NCBI RefSeq assembly: GCF_004153545.1
Contig: NZ_SDVA01000002.1
Location: 124,001-188,000, forward strand
Direction: 5' to 3'
DNA from: Serinicoccus sediminis
Lineage (GTDB): Bacteria; Actinomycetota; Actinomycetes; Actinomycetales; Dermatophilaceae
Length of the DNA: 64,000 bases
A program made the translations under genes and the position numbers. The notes below the pieces were generated by a model that saw only the letters and a program-made list of their open reading frames with translations, ran no database searches and was not told the DNA's origin. Every line of letters starts with the position of its first letter. Position 1 is the first letter of the stretch. This document shows, in pieces, positions 41,082 to 49,068 of this stretch.

Positions 41082-42094
41082 GCGCGCGACCCGCTCGGGG
41101 CGTGCTCGGCGAGCTCCCGCAGCACGGCGGGGACGACCCGCCGCAGCTGGATCACCTTGTAGCGGTTGTCCTCTCCCGGCCGGGCCTGCTCGAGCTCGGC
41201 CTCGACCGCCGCGGCATACGCCTCGTCGGTCGCCGGACCGCCCCGCAGCGCGTCCTCGGCGCGGTGCGCCCGCCACGGCTTGTGGGCGACGCCGCCGAGC
41301 CCGATCCGCACGTCGTCGACCCGCCCCTCGCGGACGTCGAGGGCGGCGGCGACGGAGACGGTGGCGAAGGCGTAGGACTCTCGCTCACGCAGCTTGCGGT
41401 AGCGCGAGTGCCGCGCGAAGCCGGGTCCGTGGATCTCGAGCGCGGTGATGAGCTCGCCCCGCTCCAGCGTGGTGTCGACCTCCGGACGGTCGCCGGGGAG
41501 GCGGTGCAGGTCGGCGAAGTCGAGGCGCCGCTCGCCCAGCGGTCCCTCGGTGACGACGGTGACGTCGAGCGCGGCCAGCGCGACGCACAGGTCGGAGGGG
41601 TGCACCGCGACGCACGAGGGCGAGGCCCCGATGAGCGCGTTGTAGGTGCCGAACCCCTCGATCGCCGAGCAGCCGGAGCCGGGCTCGCGCTTGTTGCAGG
41701 GGGTCGAGGCGTCCTGGAAGTAGACGCAGCGGGTGCGTTGCAGCAGGTTGCCGCCCATGGTCGCCATGCTGCGCAGCTGGCCCGAGGCGCCGGCCAGCAT
41801 CGCAGCGCTGACCAGCGGGAACGCGGCGCGCACGAGCGGATGCGCTGCGACGTCGGAGTTGCGCGCCAGCGCACCGACCCGCACGCCCCCGCCGTCGAGC
41901 TCACTCACCTCGGTGAGGTCGAGGTGGCTGACGTCGATGAGCCGGTCGGTCTCCCGGATGCCCAGGCGCAGGTGGTCGATGAGGTTGGTGCCGCCCGCGA
42001 GGTATGCCGCCCGCTCCCCCTCGCCGGAGGCCGCCACGCTGCGGCGCAGGGCGTCGGCGACGCTCGTCGCCCGCTCGTAGGTGAACGGCTTCAC
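41078..42094 (-). CDS. Molybdenum hydroxylase FAD-binding subunit with [4Fe-4S] motif
   Basis: A 338-residue medium subunit (PaoB/XdhB-like) carrying FAD: LAGGTNLIDHLRLGIRETDRLIDVSHLDLTEV (near 26-57) and SMATMGGNLLQRTRCVYFQDAS (near 105-125) are the usual FAD loops, TMGGN being the hallmark. The cysteines in RTRCVYFQDASTPCNKREPGSGC match the additional [4Fe-4S] cluster of the E. coli PaoB subunit, so it is of the periplasmic-aldehyde-oxidoreductase type, though the actinobacterial complex need not be exported. GTG at 42094 and the stop at 41078 overlap the neighbouring subunit genes by 4 nt each. Confidence 0.88.
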   Translation of the reverse strand: MKPFTYERATSVADALRRSVAASGEGERAAYLAGGTNLIDHLRLGIRETDRLIDVSHLDLTEVSELDGGGVRVGALARNSDVAAHPLVRAAFPLVSAAMLAGASGQLRSMATMGGNLLQRTRCVYFQDASTPCNKREPGSGCSAIEGFGTYNALIGASPSCVAVHPSDLCVALAALDVTVVTEGPLGERRLDFADLHRLPGDRPEVDTTLERGELITALEIHGPGFARHSRYRKLRERESYAFATVSVAAALDVREGRVDDVRIGLGGVAHKPWRAHRAEDALRGGPATDEAYAAAVEAELEQARPGEDNRYKVIQLRRVVPAVLRELAEHAPSGSRA

Positions 42095-42693
42095 GACGAC
42101 TCCTCGCCGGTGCGCGCGGGCCCGTCGGCGGCGTCCTGCGCCTCCCGCGCCCGGCGGGCCGCGGTGTCCCGGATGGCCGCGACGATGTTGACGTAGGCAC
42201 CGCAGCGGCACAGGTTGCCGCTCATCCGTTCACGGATCTCCTCGTCGGTGAGCTCGAGGACGGCGTCGGGATCGGCGAGCGCGTCCGGGTCGGTGACGTG
42301 GCTCGGCATACCCGCGGCCGCCTCGGCGAGCATCGCCTGGGCCGAGCACACCTGCCCCGGCGTGCAGTAGCCGCACTGCAGCGCGTCCCGGTCGACGAAG
42401 GCCTGCTGGAGGTCGCTGAGGTCCCCCGGGCGTCCGAGCCCCTCGGCCGTCACGACCTCGGCACCGTCCAGCGACGCGGTGAGCGAGAGGCACGAGACCA
42501 CCCGGCGGCCGTCGACGAGCACCGTGCAGGCGCCGCACTGGCCGTGGTCGCAGCCCTTCTTCACCGAGGTGACCCCCAGGTGCTCGCGCAGGGCGTCGAG
42601 CAGGGTGACCCGCACGTCGTGGGTGAGCTCCTGCGGAGCACCGTTGACGACGAACTTGGTCGAGAGGTGGGTGTCGCCCGCGGTCTGGTGCAT
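42091..42693 (-). CDS. Molybdenum hydroxylase [2Fe-2S] subunit
   Basis: A 200-residue small subunit with two ferredoxin-like clusters: the plant-type [2Fe-2S] motif GCDHGQCGACTVLVDGRRVVSCL (near 47-69 by region) and the second, all-helical cluster in CGYCTPGQVCSAQAML with ERMSGNLCRCGAYVNI (near 107 and 160). These pass electrons from the Mo centre to FAD. Unlike E. coli PaoA there is no twin-arginine signal at the N-terminus, so the complex should stay in the cytoplasm. GTG (42696) or ATG (42693) is the start; AATGAGGTG precedes them. It begins a few nt after the hydrolase stop, in the same operon. Confidence 0.88.
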   Translation of the reverse strand: MHQTAGDTHLSTKFVVNGAPQELTHDVRVTLLDALREHLGVTSVKKGCDHGQCGACTVLVDGRRVVSCLSLTASLDGAEVVTAEGLGRPGDLSDLQQAFVDRDALQCGYCTPGQVCSAQAMLAEAAAGMPSHVTDPDALADPDAVLELTDEEIRERMSGNLCRCGAYVNIVAAIRDTAARRAREAQDAADGPARTGEESS

Positions 42694-42697
42694 CACC

Positions 42698-43342
42698 TCA
42701 TTCTGCCGCTCGGCCCTGCCGTTCGCGCGTCGAGCCCGTCAACGTCCCGACCAGGTACGCGCCCGCCAGCCGGTGCCAGGTGCGGGCGTGCCGGACCAGC
42801 CCGTGGGTGTCCGCCAGGTCCGTGCGCACGCTCACGTCCGCACCCAGGGCGCGCAACCGGTCGGCGGCCGCCAGGGTGCCCTCGGGCGAGGTCACCTCGT
42901 CGCGGGCGCCGTGCAGCAGGAGCACCCGACCGCTACGGGGCGGGCGCAGCAGCGGCAGGTCGGCCCGGTCCACCCAGGCGGCGGCGGTGACGACGGTGTC
43001 GACCTCGCCTCCGAGACGCAGCGCGGCCCGCCCGCCCATCGAGTAGCCGAGCAGTCCGGTCGGCACCTCGGGGTCCTCGGCGCGCAGCTGCTCCAGCGCC
43101 CACCGGGCGTCCCGCAGCGGCGCGCCGTCGTTCCAGCCGCGTGCGGCATACCGCAGGAGACGGACGTCGACCCGGTGCCGCGCGCCCGCCCGGGCGACCG
43201 CGGAGGCCAGGACCCGGCTGCGCAGGACCGACAGCTGGCGCCAGCTGGTGGGCTCGGTGCCGTGCTGCTGACCGCCGTGCAGGACGAGCACCCGGGCGAC
43301 CGGGTCGGCGTGCCGGCGGACGTCGAGGAGGCGGGCCGTCAC
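42698..43342 (-). CDS. Alpha/beta hydrolase (dienelactone hydrolase-like)
   Basis: A 214-residue alpha/beta-hydrolase. The nucleophile elbow is TGLLGYSMGGRAALRLGGEV (Ser of GYSMGG, near 98), the acid lies around LLHGARDEVTSPEGTLAAADRL (near 142-163) and the His in DLADTHGLVRH (near 182). There is no signal peptide. It overlaps the upstream HlyIII gene (GTGA at 43339-43342) and lies 2-4 nt before the [2Fe-2S] gene, so all five genes 44010-38958 are probably one transcript. Its substrate is unknown; being coupled to an aldehyde-type dehydrogenase makes an ester or lactone related to that pathway conceivable. Confidence 0.8.
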   Translation of the reverse strand: MTARLLDVRRHADPVARVLVLHGGQQHGTEPTSWRQLSVLRSRVLASAVARAGARHRVDVRLLRYAARGWNDGAPLRDARWALEQLRAEDPEVPTGLLGYSMGGRAALRLGGEVDTVVTAAAWVDRADLPLLRPPRSGRVLLLHGARDEVTSPEGTLAAADRLRALGADVSVRTDLADTHGLVRHARTWHRLAGAYLVGTLTGSTRERQGRAAE

Positions 43343-44010
43343 AGGACGTAGGCGTACATGAGGACGAAGTGCAGACCCGCGGCGGCCATGACCAGCAGGT
43401 GCCAGATCTCGTGGAAGCCGAAGACCCCCGGCACCGGGTTGGGCCGCTCGATGATGAAGATGACGAAGCCGACGCTGTAGAGCACGCCGCCGACGGCCAT
43501 GAGCAGGAGGGCGCCCAGGGGGAGGGTGAGCCCCGTGAGGACCAGCACGACCGGCATCCAGCCGAGCACGATGTAGAGGGTGTTGGTCACCCACTTGGGC
43601 AGGTCCGTCCACACCGAGCGCGCCGCGATGCCGAGCGCGGCGATGCCCCAGACGGTGCCGAGCACCGCCCAGCCCGCGACCGTGCGCTCGAGGACGAGGA
43701 CGATCGGCGTCACCGTCCCGGCGATGAGGCCGAAGACCGAGGTGTAGTCCAGGGTCCGCAGCAGGTCGTTGACACGCGGGCCGCGGTCGAGGCCGTGGTG
43801 GGCCGTGCTGGCGACGAAGAGGGTGACGAGCGAGGCGCAGTAGATCGACAGACCGACGATGCGCCACGGGTCTCCCGTGGCGCCCGCCTGGGCGATGAGC
43901 AGTGCCGAGCCGAGGAGGGCGAAGCAGGAGCCGGCGAGGTGGGAGATCGTGTTGATCCGCTCGTCGGTGACGTGGACGCTGCCGTCGCGGCTGCGGTGGA
44001 CGGGGTCCAT
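43339..44010 (-). CDS. Hemolysin III/PAQR family membrane protein
   Basis: A 223-residue seven-helix protein of the HlyIII/YqfA family, related to eukaryotic adiponectin receptors. The zinc-site signature is split: RINTISHLAGSCFALLGSALL (near 18-38), ASTAHHGLDRG with DYTSVFGLIAGTVTPIVL (near 66-105) and the final FHEIWHLLVMAAAGLHFVLMY (near 200-220) carrying the HxxxH ligand. Bacterial members are possible membrane hydrolases or ion channels, not proven toxins. ATG at 44010 follows GGGAGGTG; a GTG 3 nt upstream is also possible. First gene of the operon that continues to the molybdenum hydroxylase. Confidence 0.87.
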   Translation of the reverse strand: MDPVHRSRDGSVHVTDERINTISHLAGSCFALLGSALLIAQAGATGDPWRIVGLSIYCASLVTLFVASTAHHGLDRGPRVNDLLRTLDYTSVFGLIAGTVTPIVLVLERTVAGWAVLGTVWGIAALGIAARSVWTDLPKWVTNTLYIVLGWMPVVLVLTGLTLPLGALLLMAVGGVLYSVGFVIFIIERPNPVPGVFGFHEIWHLLVMAAAGLHFVLMYAYVL

Positions 44011-44142
44011 CACTCACCTCCCAGGGGTAGGACATGGGTCTCCAGCGTAGTCGGGCACCGATGAGTCCCGGACGGCCCGAGAGTCCCACCCCCGTGACCA
44101 CCAGCGCCTCCGATGCGCAGGGACGAGGAGAGGGAGCAGACC

Positions 44143-44841
44143 ATGACGACCAGCCTGTCCAGCAGCAGCCGCAAGGCCCACCAGCCGGAGGCGGCGCCGC
44201 CGGTGGTGGGCCGCGACGCGTTCGACGCCGCCCTGGCCGACCAGGTGGCCCGGGAGAAGGAGGTCACCCGGCTCAATGACCAGGTCTCGGCCGCCCGGCG
44301 GCGCCTGCCCATGGTGGAGGTGGAGGACTACACCTTCGACGGACCGGACGGGCCGGTGCGGCTCACCCAGCTGTTCGGCGGGCACTACCTGCTCCTCGTG
44401 CAGAACGTCATGTTCGGGCCCGACTGGGAGGAGGGCTGCCCGAGCTGCACGTGGGCGGTCGACACCCTCCCGGCGCGGATGGAGCGGCTGGACGAGGAGG
44501 GCATCGCCTTCGTGATGATCTCGCAGGGGCCGGTCGAGAAGCTGCAGCGGTGGCGGGCCGAGCGGGGCTGGTCGCACACCTGGGTGTCCTCGGGCGGCAC
44601 GACCTACCACGACGACTGGGGGTGGACGCGTCGGGACGAGGACGGTACGCCCTTCCAACTCCCCGGCTACTCCTACTACCTGCTGCGCGACGGGGTGCCC
44701 TACCTCACCTACGCGACCACCGCCCGCGGCACGGAGGCCACCCTGCCGGTCGCGCACATCATGGACCGCACGGCATACGGACGCCAGCAGGACTGGGAGG
44801 ACAGCCCGCAGGGCTGGCCGCAGTACCCGACCTACGGCTGA
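44143..44841 (+). CDS. DUF899 (thioredoxin-like) family protein
   Basis: A 232-residue cytoplasmic protein of the DUF899/Trx-like group. After a variable Ser-rich N-terminus the conserved core starts VEVEDYTFDGPDGPVRLTQLFGGHYLLLVQNVMFGPDWEEGCPSCTWAVDTL (near 45-90 by blocks): the CPSC motif in the GCPSCTW block is in the position of a thioredoxin CxxC. Later EKLQRWRAERGWSHTWVSSGGTTYHDDW gives the usual C-terminal block. It is probably a redox protein, but no activity is proven. ATG at 44143 follows GAGGAGAGGGAG. It ends in a 337-bp spacer holding a dyad element. Confidence 0.83.
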   Translation: MTTSLSSSSRKAHQPEAAPPVVGRDAFDAALADQVAREKEVTRLNDQVSAARRRLPMVEVEDYTFDGPDGPVRLTQLFGGHYLLLVQNVMFGPDWEEGCPSCTWAVDTLPARMERLDEEGIAFVMISQGPVEKLQRWRAERGWSHTWVSSGGTTYHDDWGWTRRDEDGTPFQLPGYSYYLLRDGVPYLTYATTARGTEATLPVAHIMDRTAYGRQQDWEDSPQGWPQYPTYG

Positions 44842-45178
44842 AGGCGGCTCGGGGCGGGCCAGGCCGCTGCGGGCCGGGGTGGCCAGAGGCGACCGCCGCG
44901 GGCCGGGCAACCGTTGCCCAGACCCACGCCTCGCTCTCGTCACCGTCGCCACATGGTGCGGGGACGTGCACAGACGCACGGGATATACCTGCTGCATCGG
45001 TGCACATCCCCGCATCCCGGTGCCACTGTGGTTGTTGTGACTGACGGTATGTCGATCCTCCAGTTCAGGGGCCTCTCACCCAGGGCCAGGCGGCGCGGCG
45101 GCCTGGTAGGGGGCGGGAGCTGCGGACGTCAATCTGGGCGGCACGGCGGTCAGGCGCAGGCTCCGGCAGCCGCGGACC
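44842..45178. other. Spacer with dyad element between convergent genes
   Basis: Contains the second TGCGGGGA dyad (44957-45014). I see no gene. It separates the DUF899 gene and the AbiEi/DUF559-like gene, whose ends face each other. Confidence 0.6.
44957..45014. repeat. TGCGGGGA dyad element, copy 2 (best preserved)
   Basis: TGCGGGGACGTGCAC (44957-44971) and GTGCACATCCCCGCA (45000-45014) match at 14 of 15 inverted positions around a loop containing CGGGATATACC. The flanks GCCACATGG and CCGGTGCCAC extend the symmetry. Confidence 0.85.
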
Positions 45179-46111
45179 TCAGCCGCGGCGTGCAGCGGAG
45201 CGGGCGAAGGCGGCCGTGAGCTTGCGTTCGACGACCCGCGGGTCACCGAGGTCCGCCCACGTCAGCCGCACGACCTCGTAGCCCAGCTCCCGCAGACGGT
45301 CCTCGCGGAGCTTCTCCTGCCGCAGGGCAGCAGGATCGTCGTACTTCAGCATCCCGTCGAACTCCACGACCACCCTCCGGTCGCGGTAGAGGAAGTCGAC
45401 CCGCGCCACGAAGGCCCCCTCACCGTCCACGATCTGAGCCTGCTGCTCGGGAAGCGGCAGGCCCAGGGTGAGCAGCACCCATCTGGTGCGGGACTCCCCC
45501 GCGGACTCGCTCAGCGCCGAGGCGAGCTCAGCGGTGCGGGCGGCACGGAGCTGCCCGCGACTACCGCCGAGGACCGGGAGCGCACCGTCCAGCTCCGCGC
45601 GTGTCGCCCGACCCTCCCGCAGCGCCGCGTCCGCGCTCACCAGCCCTGCTTCCACCCCGAACAGGGCTGCCACCTGCAGGACCGCCAGGGCGACCTGCAC
45701 CGAGGGCCCGCACGCCGTGCGCACGACGAACGCCTCGGGCACGCGGCGGTGCACCACGACGACGGCGTCGTGGAAGGACCTGCCGCCGTCGGTGCGGCAC
45801 AGGTGCGCCCGGTCGTCGACCCCGTGCACGGCCAGCCCCCGCGCTGCCAGCGCGCTGTGGTGGCTCCGGGCCACCGGGGCCCCCGGCCCGAACGCCCGGA
45901 GCACCGCCCGGGCGCGCATCTCGTGCCGGTCCCAGGGTGCGGCCGCACGCCATACCGGCCCCTCGACGAAGGTGCCACGGCGCAGACGCACCAGGACGCC
46001 CGACCTCACCAGCGCCTGCGTCTCCCGCGGCCCCACGCCCAACGCCGTCAGGTCCGCCGTGGCCGCGACATGGCCGAGGCTGCCCAGCAACGTCATCACG
46101 TCCCCCTCCAT
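45179..46111 (-). CDS. AbiEi-like/DUF559 domain protein (putative endonuclease)
   Basis: A 310-residue protein. The N-terminal part (TLLGSLGHVAATADLTALGVGPRETQALVRSGVLVRLRRGTFVEG) resembles the winged helix of AbiEi-type antitoxins and their relatives; the C-terminal about 100 residues (RWVLLTLGLPLPEQQAQIVDGEGAFVARVDFLYRDRRVVVEFDGMLKYDDPAALRQEKLREDRLRELGYEVVRLTWADL, by blocks) form the DUF559 endonuclease-like fold with D-x-L and VEFDGxxKY (catalytic D/E-x-K-like). Such proteins are common in actinobacteria; a toxin partner is not seen nearby, and any role in phage defence is speculation. ATG at 46111 or 46096. Confidence 0.72.
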   Translation of the reverse strand: MEGDVMTLLGSLGHVAATADLTALGVGPRETQALVRSGVLVRLRRGTFVEGPVWRAAAPWDRHEMRARAVLRAFGPGAPVARSHHSALAARGLAVHGVDDRAHLCRTDGGRSFHDAVVVVHRRVPEAFVVRTACGPSVQVALAVLQVAALFGVEAGLVSADAALREGRATRAELDGALPVLGGSRGQLRAARTAELASALSESAGESRTRWVLLTLGLPLPEQQAQIVDGEGAFVARVDFLYRDRRVVVEFDGMLKYDDPAALRQEKLREDRLRELGYEVVRLTWADLGDPRVVERKLTAAFARSAARRG

Positions 46112-46241
46112 CGCCCCAGGATGCCCGGATCGGAGGTGGGCCGGCCGCCGTCGTCCACAGGCGGAGACGTGACAGGCCGCGGCCCGACCTCGCGCGCACC
46201 ACGCGTCGCGTCGGCACCAGACTGCGCCGTTCTTGCCCCCA

Positions 46242-46295
46242 CGCAGGGAAATCACCCCGGCCTCTGTACATATCCCCGCACGCTGATGCTCGTGG
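46242..46295. repeat. TGCGGGGA dyad element, copy 3 (degenerate)
   Basis: CGCAGGGAAATCAC (46242-46255) opposite GTACATATCCCCGCA (46266-46280), followed by CGCTGATGCTCGTGGTGCC. The arms match imperfectly, but the right arm and flank follow the family. Confidence 0.55.
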
Positions 46296-46405
46296 TGCCA
46301 AGGGGAGGTGTGGGGCCCTGGCCGTGCGCCACCCCGACGCGCAGTCTCATGCTCGTGGCGCGGGGGGACCCCTGGGGCTCATGCTCGTGGCGTGGACCCC
46401 TGGGG
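46286..46405. repeat. Direct repeats with ATGCTCGTGG
   Basis: ATGCTCGTGG occurs at 46286, 46349 and 46381. The last two belong to 32- and 28-bp units (46346-46377 and 46378-46405) differing by a four-base deletion, both ending GACCCCTGGGG. Confidence 0.75.
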
Positions 46406-46445
46406 CCCGACCGGACGCGCGTCTCGTGAGCTGGCAGCCCGCCGC

Positions 46446-47150
46446 TCAGCCCGGCACGACCCGGCGGCCCTCCCAGGTGCCGTGCTCGGACAGCGGCCGG
46501 AAGCGCAGCGTCGTGAACTCGTGGTGGAAGTCGCGCCGCTCCCGCTCCACCATGGCGCGGGCGTGCCGGGCACCGACCTCCCCGCCGTGCGGGCCGTCCG
46601 TTGACGCGTCACGACCGTGGACCATGCCGGTCATCTCGCGGGCGCTGCGCCATACCGAGAAGGTGGAGACGGTGCGCGGCGGGCGGTATGCCGCCAGCGC
46701 CAGCGTCACCGCGGGGTGGTCGCGGACCTGGCGCTCCACGGGCCGGCCCCAGTGGACGAATCGCGGCACCTCGGGGATCCGCATCCTGGCCACCGTCACG
46801 GCCACCACCGGCTCGGCGGGGTCGGACCGACCCGCAACCTCCGGCAGGTCGCCGAGCCGCGCGACCCTGCCCCACCGGCGGAGGAACTCCATCCTGACGT
46901 GCCAGCCGTCCGCGAGGGTGCGCCCCAGCCGGTCGGCCGCGAGGAACCGCTCCAGCGCCGTCTCGTCCTCCCAGCGCGCGAACACCGCCAGCCGGCGCAC
47001 CTGCAGCCGCTGCGGCGAGACCACCGGGGCGCCCAGGGTCATCGTCGCCATCACCTCGGCGTGCCGCAGGCCAGGCACGTCCCGTGGGGGCCGCGCGACC
47101 GCCCGGGTGCCGACCGCGGCCGGCACCCGCACGAGGTGGAAGGAGTGCAT
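46446..47150 (-). CDS. Spheroidene monooxygenase (CrtA)-like protein
   Basis: A 234-residue protein resembling the CrtA/spheroidene monooxygenase fold: MHSFHLVRVPAAVGTRAVARPPRDVPGLRHAEVMATMTLGAPVVSPQRLQVRRLAVFARWEDETALERFL at the start (by blocks), then FVHWGRPVERQVRDHPAVTLALAAYRPPRTVSTFSVWRSAREM and the end RDFHHEFTTLRFRPLSEHGTWEGRRVV. No carotenoid genes are near, so it is more likely a heme- or flavin-dependent relative of unknown function. ATG at 47150 lies 7 nt after TAGGTT, predicting a leaderless start, and the longer frame upstream is out of character. Confidence 0.65.
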   Translation of the reverse strand: MHSFHLVRVPAAVGTRAVARPPRDVPGLRHAEVMATMTLGAPVVSPQRLQVRRLAVFARWEDETALERFLAADRLGRTLADGWHVRMEFLRRWGRVARLGDLPEVAGRSDPAEPVVAVTVARMRIPEVPRFVHWGRPVERQVRDHPAVTLALAAYRPPRTVSTFSVWRSAREMTGMVHGRDASTDGPHGGEVGARHARAMVERERRDFHHEFTTLRFRPLSEHGTWEGRRVVPG

Positions 47151-47271
47151 GCCGGCGAACCTACGCGAGCCGCATCGACGGCGCGGCGCGAGCCGGCCCC
47201 GCACGAGATGGCCTCGGCCCATCCCACCCCTGCCCCTGGTCGCGACGCGCCGACGGGGCCATGATGGCGAC

Positions 47272-47694
47272 ATGGACCCCGCGCTGCGCGACATCCTCAC
47301 CGCCGGCTCGAACGGCGCCCTCACCACGATCAAGCGCGACGGCCAGCCGCAGCTCTCGCTCGTGACCTACGTCATCGACCCGGACGCCTCGCTGGTCCGG
47401 GTCTCCACCACCGACGGTCGGGCCAAGGTCGCCAACCTGCGTCGCGACCCGCGCTCCAGCCTGTTCGTGACCAGCACCAGCGGCTGGTCGTATGCCGTGG
47501 CGCAGGGCACGGTGGAGCTGTCGCCGACCGCCGCTAACGAGCAGGACCCGACGGTGGCGGACCTCGTCCAGCTCTACCGCGACGCGCAGGGCGAGCACCC
47601 TGACTGGGACGAGTACCGCCGGGCGATGGTGGCCGACCGGCGTCTCGTCCTCCGGTTGCGGGTGGAGCACGTCTACGGCGTGGCCCAGGGGTAG
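47272..47694 (+). CDS. PPOX class F420-dependent oxidoreductase
   Basis: A 140-residue split-barrel flavin/F420-binding protein of the PPOX class. The pattern DILTAGSNGALTTIKRDGQPQLSLVTYVIDPDASLVRVSTTDGRAKVANLRRDPRSSLFVTS (by blocks) is the F420-binding side of such reductases; ARVxNLRRDPR is characteristic. Reduces quinones or similar compounds with F420H2 in relatives. ATG at 47272 lies 6 nt after CATGAT, predicting a leaderless transcript. It is divergent from the CrtA-like gene across 121 bp. Confidence 0.84.
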   Translation: MDPALRDILTAGSNGALTTIKRDGQPQLSLVTYVIDPDASLVRVSTTDGRAKVANLRRDPRSSLFVTSTSGWSYAVAQGTVELSPTAANEQDPTVADLVQLYRDAQGEHPDWDEYRRAMVADRRLVLRLRVEHVYGVAQG

Positions 47695-47786
47695 GGCTGA
47701 CCCGGTAGGCCGCGGCCCCGGGTCCACCGCGACGGGTCGGGACCGTGTCGTGCCGCCCGGAGCTGCTGCAGCTCGGCGCCGCGGGG

Positions 47787-48890
47787 TCAGAGCCGCTGCA
47801 GGTCGGCCACGAGCCGGAAGGCCGGCGGCCCCATCTCCACCTGGGTGAGGACGACGGCATACCGGCCGGTCGCGGGGTCGACCCAGAAGTCCGTGCCGAG
47901 GCCGCCCGACCAGCCGAACCTCCCGGCGTGCTCCCCGCCGACCTCGACTCCGACGCCGTAGCCCCAGCCTGAGGTCTCCCAGAAGCCGGAGAAGAACCCG
48001 GCCGGGTCCTTCGCGGTGGCGGGGACCTGGTCGGTGCGCATCGCGAGGAGGAGCTCGGCGTCCACGACCTGCTCCCCCTCGTGCACCCCGCCGGCCGCCA
48101 GCATCCGGGCGAAGGCGGCGTAGTCGGCGACCGTCGAGACGAGCTCGTCGTGGCTGCGGGTGGAGGTGTCGTCGGCGACGTCGTGGCCCGCCCCGGCGGG
48201 CTCGATCTCCACGAGCCCGTCCTCCATCAGCCGGTATGCCGCGGGGAGACGGTGTGCGCGGGCGGGCGGCACGGCATACCCCGTGTCGGTCATGCCGAGG
48301 GGGAGCAGCAGGTCGTCACGCAGGTGGTCGTCCAGCGGCCGCTGGACGACCCTGGACAGCAGGATGCCGAGGACGCCGAAGGAGTGGTGGTAGCGCCATG
48401 TCTGGCCGGGTTGCGCGACCAGGGGCAGGCTCGCCAGCGCGGCGAGCCAGTCGTCGGCCGCGAGCGTCACCGGCTCGGGGCCGGCCTCGACCCCGGCCGT
48501 GGCCATCGCCCGGGCCAGCGGCGAGTCGTCCAGGACCATGCCGTAGCCGCTCGTGCAGGTCAGCAGGTGCCGCACGGTGATCGGCCGCTCGACGGGCACG
48601 GTGTCGTCGACCTCGGCCCCCGGCGAGCGGAGGACCCGGCGGTCGGCGAGCTCGGGCAGCCAGTGCGCCACCGGGTCGTCGAGGCCCAGCCGGCCGCGCG
48701 CCACCAGCCGCAGCGTCGCGACCGCGACGACCGGTTTGGTCATCGACTGGATGCGCACCACCGCGTCGGGCTCGAGGTCCCCCGCCGCGGCCACCTCCAG
48801 GGCGCCGGAGGCGTCACCCAGGGCGGCGACCACGCCCGGCGCGGTGCCTTCCCGGACGTGCCGCTCGGCCAGGTCGGTCAGGTCGCTCAC
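47787..48890 (-). CDS. Beta-lactamase-fold serine hydrolase
   Basis: A 367-residue class C beta-lactamase/esterase-like protein (no signal peptide). Catalytic motifs: RIQSMTKPVVAVATLRL with S-x-x-K (SMTK, near 53), WRYHHSFGVLGILLS with the Y-x-[NS]-like motif (Tyr-His-His-Ser, near 181) and, late, GRFGWSGGLGTDFWVDPATG (near 325) resembling the H/K-x-G box. Such proteins are esterases, D-aminopeptidases or penicillin-binding-like; the missing signal peptide suggests a cytoplasmic esterase. GTG at 48890. Substrate unknown. Confidence 0.83.
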   Translation of the reverse strand: MSDLTDLAERHVREGTAPGVVAALGDASGALEVAAAGDLEPDAVVRIQSMTKPVVAVATLRLVARGRLGLDDPVAHWLPELADRRVLRSPGAEVDDTVPVERPITVRHLLTCTSGYGMVLDDSPLARAMATAGVEAGPEPVTLAADDWLAALASLPLVAQPGQTWRYHHSFGVLGILLSRVVQRPLDDHLRDDLLLPLGMTDTGYAVPPARAHRLPAAYRLMEDGLVEIEPAGAGHDVADDTSTRSHDELVSTVADYAAFARMLAAGGVHEGEQVVDAELLLAMRTDQVPATAKDPAGFFSGFWETSGWGYGVGVEVGGEHAGRFGWSGGLGTDFWVDPATGRYAVVLTQVEMGPPAFRLVADLQRL

Positions 48891-49032
48891 GCATCCTCCT
48901 CGTCGATGGGCCTGGTCGTGGGACCACCCCGACCGTCGGTTCTCATCGGCAGCAGCACCGGCGCGGGCACCGGAAGCGGGCGCATGCGAGGCGCGCGCAG
49001 GGCCCGAGGGTGAGTTACACGGGTGTAGTTCT

Positions 49033-49056
49033 CCACACCCTGTGCACACCGTGTGG
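49033..49056. promoter_or_regulatory. 24-bp imperfect palindrome around TGTGCACA
   Basis: CCACAC at 49033 and GTGTGG at 49051-49056 frame a central TGTGCACA; 20 of 24 positions are symmetric by eye. It lies in the 5' region of the serine hydrolase gene and may be an operator. TACACGGGTGTA (49016-49027) is a further small dyad nearby. Confidence 0.45.
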
Positions 49057-49068
49057 ACAACCCACGCA

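Larger units (their letters stand above)
46112..46445. other. Spacer with dyad and 32-bp repeats
   Basis: Holds the weakest dyad copy (46242-46295) and then a 32-bp direct repeat array with ATGCTCGTGG. No gene is supported. Confidence 0.6.

Noticed and set aside
45179-46111. AbiEi/DUF559-like gene as part of a toxin-antitoxin or defence system
   Set aside because: No AbiEii-type toxin or other defence gene is adjacent; such single proteins are common in actinobacteria.
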